Shown here: one piece after another, positions 7,375 through 14,577 of the stretch
Position numbering within the stretch: the first letter of the stretch is position 1
Layout: the number at the start of each line of letters is the position of its first letter
Source: Hyphomicrobiales bacterium
GTDB taxonomy: Bacteria > Pseudomonadota > Alphaproteobacteria > Rhizobiales > Beijerinckiaceae
Length of the DNA: 36,438 nt
Assembly (NCBI GenBank): GCA_019247605.1
Contig: JAFBAS010000034.1
Location: 1 to 36,438, forward strand
Direction: 5' to 3'
Made by a program: the position numbers and the translations under genes
Notes under the pieces: model-generated
What the model was told of the DNA's origin: nothing
Databases searched by the model: none
Seen by the model: only the letters and a program-made list of their open reading frames with translations

Positions 7375-8522
7375 GACAGAAGCTTTCTCGCTATGATCAA
7401 GCGTTGAATCTGGTTCGTGCCTTCGTAGATCTGGGTGATCTTGGCGTCTCTGTAGAGGCGCTCCGCCTCGATGCCTCGGATATAGCCTATGCCACCATGG
7501 ATCTGGACCGCGTTCGCCGTATGCGCGACGGCGGCGTCGCTCGCGAAGCATTTCGCCATCGAGGCTTCCATGCTCGCGCTTTCGCCACGGTCCATCGAGG
7601 CGGCGGCCGCATGCGTCATCAGCCGCGCCGCATGCGTGTCCTTCGCCATGTCCGCGAGCATCCATTGCACGGCCTGGAAGGAGGCGATCGGCGCGCCGAA
7701 TTGTCGCCGCTCCTTGGCGTGGGCGATGGAGGTGTCGAGCGCCGCCTGCAAGATGCCGACCGCGAGCGCCGCGATGCCCACGCGCCCCTTGTCGAGCACG
7801 CCCATCATCAGGTGAAAACCACGATTGAGAGGCCCGAGCCGCGCGTCGCCCGTGAGTATTACATCATCGAAATGGAGCGCGCCGACCGGGGAGGCGCGCT
7901 GACCCATCTTGTGCTCCTTGCGGCCGATCCGATAGCCCTTCTGATCGCTCTCCACGAGAAAGATGCTGAAGCCGCGCTTGCCCAGCTCCGGCGCCGTGCG
8001 CGCCAGCACCACCGCGAAATCGGCGACCGGCGCGTTGTGGATCCAAAGCTTGCCGCCGCTCAGACGCCAGCCTTGCGGCGTCTCGACCGCGCGCGTCTGA
8101 ACCGAGGACACGTCCGAACCCGCCTGCGCCTCCGTGATCGCATAGGCACAGCGGCGCTCGCCCTTGAGGAGCGGACCGAGATACCGCGAACGCTGGGCCG
8201 GCGTGCCGTGCTCGGCGAGCAATGTCGCGACGAGCTCGACAAGGCCGCATTGATCGGCGACCGAGGCATAGCCGCGCGAGAGCTCCTCCATGACGCGCGC
8301 AAAGGAGCCGATATCGGCGCCGGCTCCGCCCATGTCTTCGGGAATCGTGATGCCGAACATGCCGAGCTTGGCGAGCTTGGCGTAAAGCTCGCAAGGGAAG
8401 CGTTCGCTTTCGTCGAGCTCGGCAGCGATCGGCCTGATCTCGCGCTCGGCGAAGGCGCGCGCCGTCTCGCGCATCATACGATGACGATCGGCCGCGAAGC
8501 TGTCATATTCGGCAAGCGTCAT
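7371..8522 (-). CDS. acyl-CoA dehydrogenase
   Basis: This is a 383-residue FAD-dependent acyl-CoA dehydrogenase of usual length, which would make the 2-enoyl-CoA and pass electrons to electron-transfer flavoprotein. The helical N-terminal domain includes FGITIPEDMGGAGAD. The flavin-binding beta domain has YAITEAQAGSDVSS (127-140) and KLWIHNAPVADFA. The C-terminal domain has RRQFGAPIASFQAVQ and the IYEGT motif with the catalytic base Glu367. QIHGGIGY is also present. It is the first gene of the minus-strand operon and is coupled to the SDR by a four-base overlap. Its GGGAG ribosome-binding site lies very close to the ATG. Chain-length or ring specificity cannot be read from the sequence. Confidence 0.92.
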   Translation of the reverse strand: MTLAEYDSFAADRHRMMRETARAFAEREIRPIAAELDESERFPCELYAKLAKLGMFGITIPEDMGGAGADIGSFARVMEELSRGYASVADQCGLVELVATLLAEHGTPAQRSRYLGPLLKGERRCAYAITEAQAGSDVSSVQTRAVETPQGWRLSGGKLWIHNAPVADFAVVLARTAPELGKRGFSIFLVESDQKGYRIGRKEHKMGQRASPVGALHFDDVILTGDARLGPLNRGFHLMMGVLDKGRVGIAALAVGILQAALDTSIAHAKERRQFGAPIASFQAVQWMLADMAKDTHAARLMTHAAAASMDRGESASMEASMAKCFASDAAVAHTANAVQIHGGIGYIRGIEAERLYRDAKITQIYEGTNQIQRLIIARKLLS

Positions 8523-8562
8523 GAACTCCCGAAGCCTGTCCGGCCGGAGGCTTGCACGCGCC

Positions 8563-8614
8563 GAGGTGACCGCCGGCCGTTAAAATTGACACCTCGCATG
8601 ACGAAATTTAGAGC
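8563..8614 (+). promoter_or_regulatory. candidate promoter with overlapping inverted-repeat operator
   Basis: The 280-base gap 8523-8802 separates the two divergent catabolic operons and must hold both promoters. TTGACA at 8586-8591, with a 17-base spacer and TAGAGC at 8609-8614, gives a perfect -35 but a weak -10 facing the permease genes. GAGGTGAC (8563-8570) and GACACCTC (8588-8595) form an inverted repeat, 7 of 8 paired, with a 17-base centre; its right arm overlaps the -35. A regulator bound there could control this promoter and perhaps the divergent one. No regulator gene is found in the window next to it. The remaining bases to 8802 show GGGCCttGGCCC at 8738-8749 but nothing else clear. 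Confidence 0.4.
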
Positions 8615-8802
8615 GATCCAAAACGCAAAAGCAACGATCAGGGAGCCGGAATGTCGAGGACGTTTTCGCGGATCGAAGCCGTTGGCGATGTTGCTCCCGC
8701 TCTTGGCTCTTCGTGCATGAAGGCGTTTTGTGATTGCGGGCCTTGGCCCCCAAATGATCGCGCCGCCGCATCTGCAATTATGCGTCTTGGAGCCCGCTGA
8801 CC

Positions 8803-9813
8803 TTGCCGCGCTACATCGCCTCCCGGCTCGCCGTGACGGCAGTGATGGCGCTACTCGCGACGCTGGTCATCTTCCTCATCGCGAACATGGTGCCGGGAGA
8901 CCCGATCCTCGCCCAGTTGGGTGACGTTGCCGCCTCGAACAAGGCTTTCGTCGCCGAATGGCGGGCCAAATGGGGTCTCGATCTGCCCCTCTGGGAGCGC
9001 TACCTCGTCTTCCTCAAAGGCGTGCTGCATGGCGATCTCGGCATCTCGATCGCTTCGCAAAGACCGGTGCTCGAGGACATCGCCCAATATGCGCCCGCGA
9101 CCATCGAGCTCGCGACCGTGGGCTTTCTCCTTTCCCTCCTCATCGGCGTGCCGCTCGGCATGCTCGCGGCGATCAAGCGCGACAGCTGGGTCGACCATCT
9201 CGCGCGCGCGGTCTCGCTCATCGGGGTTTCATCCCCCACATTTTGGCTCGCCTTCATCATGCTGGCGTTGTTCTACGGCGGCTTGCAGATCGCGCCAGGC
9301 CCTGGCCGCCTCGACCCGATCGCCTTCTCACCGCCGACCGTGACCGGGTTGTTTCTCATCGATTCGCTTCTCGCGGGGGATGTCGCCACTTTCCGCGACG
9401 CCGCGACCCATTTGGTTCTGCCCTCGGTCGTGCTCGCCGCCGCGACACTCGGCCTCATTACGCGCACGACGCGCGCCAGCATGCTCGACAATCTTCATCA
9501 GGATTACGTGCGGGTCGCTCGCGCCAAAGGACTGCGCGAACGGCGCATCGTCAATGGCCATGTGCTGCCGAATGCGCTGATCCCGATTGTCACGCTCGGC
9601 GGCCTCGCTTACGCGAACCTGCTCACCGGCGCCGTCATGACCGAGACGGTGTTCTCCTGGCCAGGCCTTGGCCGTTACACTTTCCGCAGCGCCGAGGCGC
9701 TCGATTTTCCCGCGATCATGGGCATCACGCTCGTGGTCGCGCTCACCTATCTCGTCATCAACCTCGTGATCGACTTGAGCTATGCTCTTCTCGATCCCAG
9801 GGTGGCGCGATGA
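8803..9813 (+). CDS. ABC transporter permease, DppB/OppB type
   Basis: This is a 336-residue inner-membrane permease of the peptide/nickel importer class. It shows the classic first-helix segment ending in MVPGDPI, then a periplasmic loop (GLDLPLWERYL, HGDLGIS), and several hydrophobic helices. The EAA-like loop that docks to the ATPase is YVRVARAKGLRE...HVLPNALIPIV. Translation starts at TTG 8803, ten bases after GGAG; no in-frame ATG fits better. It ends in a four-base ATGA overlap with the next permease. It is the first gene of the plus-strand operon that ends with the CoA transferase, and it probably works with the binding protein encoded at 1772. Confidence 0.9.
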   Translation: MPRYIASRLAVTAVMALLATLVIFLIANMVPGDPILAQLGDVAASNKAFVAEWRAKWGLDLPLWERYLVFLKGVLHGDLGISIASQRPVLEDIAQYAPATIELATVGFLLSLLIGVPLGMLAAIKRDSWVDHLARAVSLIGVSSPTFWLAFIMLALFYGGLQIAPGPGRLDPIAFSPPTVTGLFLIDSLLAGDVATFRDAATHLVLPSVVLAAATLGLITRTTRASMLDNLHQDYVRVARAKGLRERRIVNGHVLPNALIPIVTLGGLAYANLLTGAVMTETVFSWPGLGRYTFRSAEALDFPAIMGITLVVALTYLVINLVIDLSYALLDPRVAR

Positions 9814-10691
9814 CGGCCTTCGACCAGGCATCGGCGGCACTCGCCACCTTTACGCCTGTGCGCAGCAAGGGCCAGCGCTGGCGGCGCCGATATGGCATCG
9901 CGACCCTCGGAGCCACGATCATTCTCGCCTGGCTGCTGATCGCGCTCGCTTGCCCCTATCTCACAAGCTACTCGCCGGACGCGGTCGATGTGAGCCTTCG
10001 CCTGCGTCCGCCTTCGGCCATGCATTGGCTCGGCACGGATGAGCTCGGCCGCGACGTGCTCACGCGCCTGCTTTACGGCAGCCGCATCTCGCTCGTCACC
10101 GGATTTGCCGTGGTGATCCTCGGTGCTGCGTTCGGCACGCTCGTCGGGGGTATCGCCGCCTTCATGCGCGGGCGTGGCGAAGAGCTGATCATGCGCCTCA
10201 CCGACCTCGTTTTGTGCTTCCCGCCCATCATCCTGGCGCTCGCGATCGCGGCCGCGCTCGGCATCGGCACGATGAACACGATCATCGCCATGCTCGTCGT
10301 TTGGTGGCCGAAATTCGCGCGCCTCGCGCACAGCCTCGTCCTCGTCCAGCGTTCACAAGAATACGTGGAAGCCGCGGTGGTCATCGGCCTCAAGCCGATG
10401 CGCATCCTTGCACGCCACATCATCCCGAACGCTGTCGGCCCGCTGATCGTGCTCGTCACGCTCGATCTCGGCAACGCCATCATCACCTTTGCGGGGCTTT
10501 CCTTCCTCGGCCTCGGCGTCGTCCCGCCAACGCCCGAATGGGGGTCGATGGTTGCCGAAGGGCGCGAGCTCGTCGAGCAATGGTGGGTCGCGGCCTTTCC
10601 GGGCTTTGCGATCCTGAGCGTCGTGCTCGGCTTCAATTTCCTTGGTGATGGCGTGCGCGATTGGCTCGATCCGAAAGCCCGACAGCGGTGA
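9810..10691 (+). CDS. ABC transporter permease, DppC/OppC type
   Basis: This is the second permease of the importer, 293 residues. A cytoplasmic N-terminus (about 30 residues) leads into the first helix (TLGATIILAWLLIALA), followed by the family signature HWLGTDELGRDVLTRLLYG. The ATPase-docking loop is YVEAAVVIGLKPMRILARHIIPN. The C-terminal part contains GLSFLGLGVVPPTPEWGSM and NFLGDGVRDWLDP, all typical of DppC. It overlaps the gene before it (ATGA) and, if the GTG start is right, the fused ATPase gene after it (GTGA). This tight packing suggests equal expression of the transporter parts. Confidence 0.92.
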   Translation: MTAFDQASAALATFTPVRSKGQRWRRRYGIATLGATIILAWLLIALACPYLTSYSPDAVDVSLRLRPPSAMHWLGTDELGRDVLTRLLYGSRISLVTGFAVVILGAAFGTLVGGIAAFMRGRGEELIMRLTDLVLCFPPIILALAIAAALGIGTMNTIIAMLVVWWPKFARLAHSLVLVQRSQEYVEAAVVIGLKPMRILARHIIPNAVGPLIVLVTLDLGNAIITFAGLSFLGLGVVPPTPEWGSMVAEGRELVEQWWVAAFPGFAILSVVLGFNFLGDGVRDWLDPKARQR

Positions 10692-12793
10692 GCGCGACGA
10701 TGCCGGATATGCGAGCGCCCGCGCCGCCCAGCACGATTGCCGCGACCCCCGTCCTTGCCGTCTCCGATTTACGCACGCAATTCTTCACCGATTCGGGCGT
10801 GGTGCGAGCCGTCGACGGGGTGAGTTTCACCGTCGGCTCGGGCGAGACGCTCGGCATCGTCGGAGAATCCGGCTCCGGCAAGAGCGTCACGGCTCAATCC
10901 CTGATGCGGCTGCTCGAAGAGCCGGCCCGCATCGTTTCGGGCTCGATCCTCTTCCAGGGCCGGGACGTGCTCGCCATGAGCCACGCCGAGCTTCGCAAGT
11001 TGCGCGGCGCCGGGATGGCAATGGTGTTCCAGGACCCGATGACTTCGCTCAACCCCGTGCTACGCATCGCCCGTCAGGTTGTCGAAACCATGGTGGCGCA
11101 TGGAAGCTTCGGCGAAAAGGAGGCGACCGAGCGGGGCGTGAAGCTTCTCGGGCGCATGGGGATCACCACGCCGAAGCGCGCCATCAACAGCTACCCGCAT
11201 CAATTCTCGGGCGGCATGCGTCAGCGCGTCGCTCTTGCGATGGGCATGAGCAACGAGCCTGCGCTCCTCATCGCGGATGAGCCGACGACAGCGCTCGACG
11301 TCACGATTCAAGCGCAGATCCTCGAGCTTCTTCGCGAGCTCAACCGCGATTTCGGCACCGCGATCGTGCTCATCAGCCACGATCTCGGCGTGATTGCGGG
11401 CCTGTGCTCGCGCGTGCTCGTCATGTATGCCGGGGAAATCGTCGAGGAGGGGCCGGCAGAAGCTATCCTCTCCCATCCGAAACACCCCTACAGTTGGGCC
11501 CTCGTGAACGCCGTGCCCCGCCTTGATCGCGAGCCGGTTGCCGGAAAGAAGCTCACCGCGATCGAAGGTGCGCCGCCTGATCCCTTGAGCGTAACCCGAG
11601 GCTGCCGCTTCGCGCCGCGATGCCCCTTCCGCATCGAGCGTTGCGCCGAGCATCCCGAGCTTCTCGAAATCGGCATCGCCCGCAAAAGCCGATGCTGGGT
11701 GACGCAAGCGGGGGTGGGGCTGGACACGCCGGCACCGGCGCCTTCCCCTTTGCGAGATCGCGCCAAACCGCCTCAAACTCTCTCGCGCGAACAGAGGGAT
11801 CAAGAGATCGACCCTTCCCCGCTCCTGGAGGTGAAGGGGCTCGTGAAGCACTTCGCCTTACCGAAGCGAGGCTTCCTCGAGCCGTATCGCCACGTCCATG
11901 CGGTGGACGGCGTCGATCTCACGGTGAAGCGCGGTGAGACGGTCGGGCTCGTCGGTGAGTCGGGTTGCGGGAAATCGACGCTGGCGCGTCTCATCTTGCG
12001 TATCCACCGTCCCGATGCGGGCTCGATCCTCTTCGAAGGCAACGAGATCGCTCAAGCCGCGCCAGCCGCCATCCGCCCTCTGCGGCGGCGCTTGCAGATG
12101 GTCTTCCAGGACCCTTACGCCTCGCTCAATTCGCGAATGACGGTGGCGCAAATCCTCGAGGAGCCGCTTCGCTTTCACGGGCTTGCGACGACGAGCACCG
12201 AATGCCGCGAGCGCATCGCCGAGCTCCTTGAAACCGTGCGGCTCGATCCGAAGTCGGGCGCCCGCTACCCGCATGAATTCTCCGGCGGCCAGCGACAGCG
12301 CATCTCCATTGCGCGGGCGCTCGCCGTCAAACCGAACTTCATCGTCGCCGACGAACCGATCTCGGCGCTCGACGTCAACATCCAGGCGCAGATCCTCAAC
12401 CTCCTGCTTGGCCTGCAGGAGGAGCTTGGCCTCACCTATCTCTTCATCGCGCATGATCTTTCGGTGGTGCGCCATATCTCGGATCGAGTGGTGGTGCTTT
12501 ATCTCGGCAAGGTCGCGGAGGTCGCACCCGCGAAGGATCTGTTCGCCGCACCGCTCCACCCCTATACGCGCTATCTCATTTCAGCCTTGCCGATCCCGGA
12601 CGCCTCGATCGAGCGCCGGCGCGAACGCTTGCGGCTTGCGGGCGAACCGCCGAGCGCGGTCGATCCGCCCTCGGGGTGTCGTTTCCGCACGCGCTGCCCA
12701 TTGGCCGAGCGCATTTGCGCCGAGATCCCGCCGCCGCTCATCGAGCACGGTCAGGGCCATTTCGCCGCCTGTCATTTTCCCGGAAAGTTCTGA
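10688..12793 (+). CDS. fused double ABC ATPase (DppD-DppF type)
   Basis: One polypeptide of about 701 residues carries both ATPases that most peptide importers encode separately. Domain 1 has Walker A GESGSGKS (about 59-66), the signature FSGGMRQR, Walker B LLIADEP and the H-loop LISHDL. Domain 2 begins near residue 380 with Walker A GESGCGKS (about 423-430), FSGGQRQR, FIVADEP and FIAHDL. Each half ends with the oligopeptide-ATPase tail bearing four cysteines (for example CRFAPRC then C-x16-C in half 1), a pattern linked in a mycobacterial OppD to an iron-sulfur cluster. A Pro-rich linker of about 35 residues joins them. GTG 10688 was chosen because it overlaps the DppC stop; ATG 10700 is the alternative. 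Confidence 0.9.
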   Translation: MSATMPDMRAPAPPSTIAATPVLAVSDLRTQFFTDSGVVRAVDGVSFTVGSGETLGIVGESGSGKSVTAQSLMRLLEEPARIVSGSILFQGRDVLAMSHAELRKLRGAGMAMVFQDPMTSLNPVLRIARQVVETMVAHGSFGEKEATERGVKLLGRMGITTPKRAINSYPHQFSGGMRQRVALAMGMSNEPALLIADEPTTALDVTIQAQILELLRELNRDFGTAIVLISHDLGVIAGLCSRVLVMYAGEIVEEGPAEAILSHPKHPYSWALVNAVPRLDREPVAGKKLTAIEGAPPDPLSVTRGCRFAPRCPFRIERCAEHPELLEIGIARKSRCWVTQAGVGLDTPAPAPSPLRDRAKPPQTLSREQRDQEIDPSPLLEVKGLVKHFALPKRGFLEPYRHVHAVDGVDLTVKRGETVGLVGESGCGKSTLARLILRIHRPDAGSILFEGNEIAQAAPAAIRPLRRRLQMVFQDPYASLNSRMTVAQILEEPLRFHGLATTSTECRERIAELLETVRLDPKSGARYPHEFSGGQRQRISIARALAVKPNFIVADEPISALDVNIQAQILNLLLGLQEELGLTYLFIAHDLSVVRHISDRVVVLYLGKVAEVAPAKDLFAAPLHPYTRYLISALPIPDASIERRRERLRLAGEPPSAVDPPSGCRFRTRCPLAERICAEIPPPLIEHGQGHFAACHFPGKF

Positions 12794-12814
12794 CTTCGAA
12801 CGGAGGACCGATCC

Positions 12815-14431
12815 GTGCGTGTCGTCACCGCCGATGTAGCCGTCAAGGTCATCCGTTCCGGCGACACGCTTCTCGTCGGCGGTTCGGGTGGAGGTCATGC
12901 GGTTCCCGAAGCGCTTCTCGCCGCACTCGAACGTCGCTTTTTTGCCGAAGGCATGCCGTGCGGCATCACGGCGCTTCATCCGGTGGGCCTCGGTGACGGG
13001 AAGACGCTCGGCGCCAATCACCTCGCGCATGAAGGGCTTTTGCGGCGGATCATTTGCGGCACTTTCGTCAACTCGCCGAAGATCGCCGATCTCGCGCTCG
13101 CCGAGAAGATCGAGGGCTACACCTTGCCGCAAGGCGCGTTGTCGCAGCTCACGCGCGAGATGGCGGCCGGAAGGCCAGGCCTTCTCACCAAGACGGGGCT
13201 GCACACCTTCATCGACCCGCGCCATGGCGGTGGAAGGCAGAGCGAGAGGGCGCCGAACGATGTCGTCGAGCTCGTGAACTTCCGCGGCGAGGAGTACCTT
13301 TTCTACAAACCCTACGACGTCGATGTCTGCTTCTTGCGCGGCACCACGGCCGACGAGGACGGCAACATCACGATGGAGGAGGAGGCCATCTTCGGCGAGA
13401 TGCTGTCGCAGGCGCAAGCCGCGAAGCGCTGCGGCGGCATCGTGATCGTCCAGGTGCGGCGCATGGCGAAGCGCGGCACGCTCCCGGCAAAGCAGGTGAA
13501 GATTCCCGGCATCCTCGTCGATCTCGTCGTCGTCGAGCCCGCTCAGTGGCAGACATATCTGACGCGCTTCAGCCCTTCTTACGCGGGCGAGTTGCGCGTC
13601 CCGCTCTCGGACATCGAGGTGCTGCGCCTCGATCAGCGCAAGGTGATCGCACGGCGCGCCGCGCTCGAGCTCTTCCCCGGCGCCATCTGCAATCTCGGCT
13701 CGGGCGTCGCCACCGGGATCGCCAACGTGGCGGCCGAGGAGGACGTGCTCGAAGCCGTATGCCTCACGAACGAGCAGGGCCTCATCGGCGGCGCGCCAGC
13801 TTCGGGCGGGGACGCGGGGGCGTCGCGCAACTACGCCGCGATGATCGATCAGCCTTACCAGTTCGACTTCTATGATGGCGGCGGGCTCGATATCGCCTTC
13901 CTGTCCTTCGCCGAGATCGACGAAGAGGGAAATGTGAATGTGAGCCGCTTTGGTGGCCGCATCGTCGGGCCTGGCGGCTTCATCAACATCAGCCAGAACG
14001 CGCGCTGCGTCGTATTCTGCGGCAGCTTCACGGCGGGCAACACGCAGATGAGCTGGCCCGGCGGCATGACCGCGATCGCGCAGGATGGCGCACGGGTAAA
14101 GTTCGTGCCGAAAGTCGAGCAGATCACCTTCAGCGGAGGTTACGCGCGCGAGCGCAAGCAGAGGGTGCTCTATGTGACCGAGCGTGCGGTCATGCGTCTC
14201 ACGCAAAAAGGCGTCGAGCTCATCGAGATCGCGCCTGGGGTCGATCTCGAGGGTGACGTGCTCTCACGCATGGGCTTTCGGCCGCGCGTCGCGAAAGAAC
14301 TCAAGGCGATGGACAAGCGCCTCTTCCTGCCGCAGCCGCTTGGCCTTGCGGTCGAGATCGCAAAACGCTCCGCGCGCGCGAATGCCTCGGCCTTGCGGCT
14401 TCTCGACATGGCGGGCGCGGCGTCGCAGTGA
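12815..14431 (+). CDS. acyl-CoA:carboxylate CoA-transferase, family I, alpha-beta fused
   Basis: This is a 538-residue single-chain family I CoA-transferase (YdiF/propionate CoA-transferase type). It would move CoA from a donor thioester to a carboxylic acid through a glutamyl-CoA intermediate. The N-terminal half has the Gly-rich loop VGGSGGGHAVPEAL (21-34). The C-terminal half has GSGVATGIANV and the catalytic Glu320 in TNEQGLIGGAP. NISQNAR and FVPKVEQITFSG are typical of the group. Translation starts at GTG 12815, eight bases after GGAGG. It closes the transporter operon, 21 bases after the ATPase. I infer that it activates the imported acid, or a product of it, for the acyl-CoA dehydrogenase operon encoded divergently. 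Confidence 0.88.
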   Translation: MRVVTADVAVKVIRSGDTLLVGGSGGGHAVPEALLAALERRFFAEGMPCGITALHPVGLGDGKTLGANHLAHEGLLRRIICGTFVNSPKIADLALAEKIEGYTLPQGALSQLTREMAAGRPGLLTKTGLHTFIDPRHGGGRQSERAPNDVVELVNFRGEEYLFYKPYDVDVCFLRGTTADEDGNITMEEEAIFGEMLSQAQAAKRCGGIVIVQVRRMAKRGTLPAKQVKIPGILVDLVVVEPAQWQTYLTRFSPSYAGELRVPLSDIEVLRLDQRKVIARRAALELFPGAICNLGSGVATGIANVAAEEDVLEAVCLTNEQGLIGGAPASGGDAGASRNYAAMIDQPYQFDFYDGGGLDIAFLSFAEIDEEGNVNVSRFGGRIVGPGGFINISQNARCVVFCGSFTAGNTQMSWPGGMTAIAQDGARVKFVPKVEQITFSGGYARERKQRVLYVTERAVMRLTQKGVELIEIAPGVDLEGDVLSRMGFRPRVAKELKAMDKRLFLPQPLGLAVEIAKRSARANASALRLLDMAGAASQ

Positions 14432-14484
14432 AGGGTCTTCGAGGTCGCAGGTCACGATCAGCATCTTTTCTCGGTGGCCGCGTG

Positions 14485-14568
14485 ATGGGGGCCTGAAGGT
14501 TCGACAAGCGTCTGGGCTCGTTCCAGCAGAGCCCGATTTCGCTGGCCGGCTATTTGGGATGCCCCCAT
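14485..14568 (+). other. structured leader upstream of the antiporter gene
   Basis: ATGGGGGC at 14485-14492 and GCCCCCAT at 14561-14568 are perfect inverted copies. They enclose a 6-bp hairpin, GGGCTC 14514-14519 with GAGCCC 14529-14534. The right arm ends nine bases before the probable antiporter start (ATG 14578), where no usual ribosome-binding sequence is seen. The structure could shield the start region, or the inner hairpin could help end the upstream transcript; there is no U-tract. The gap as a whole is 14432-14577. Confidence 0.3.
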
Positions 14569-14577
14569 AATCATTTT

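Noticed and set aside
7404..8720. Open frame of 438 codons on the plus strand
   Set aside because: It is antisense to the acyl-CoA dehydrogenase and crosses the divergent control region; its composition is not protein-like.
12581..14206. Long open frame (541 codons) on the minus strand
   Set aside because: It is antisense to the CoA transferase, whose catalytic motifs are intact on the plus strand.
14554..14577. Upstream TTG start for the antiporter
   Set aside because: It would add eight polar residues (GCPHNHF after the start) before the first helix and has no ribosome-binding site; ATG 14578 fits better.
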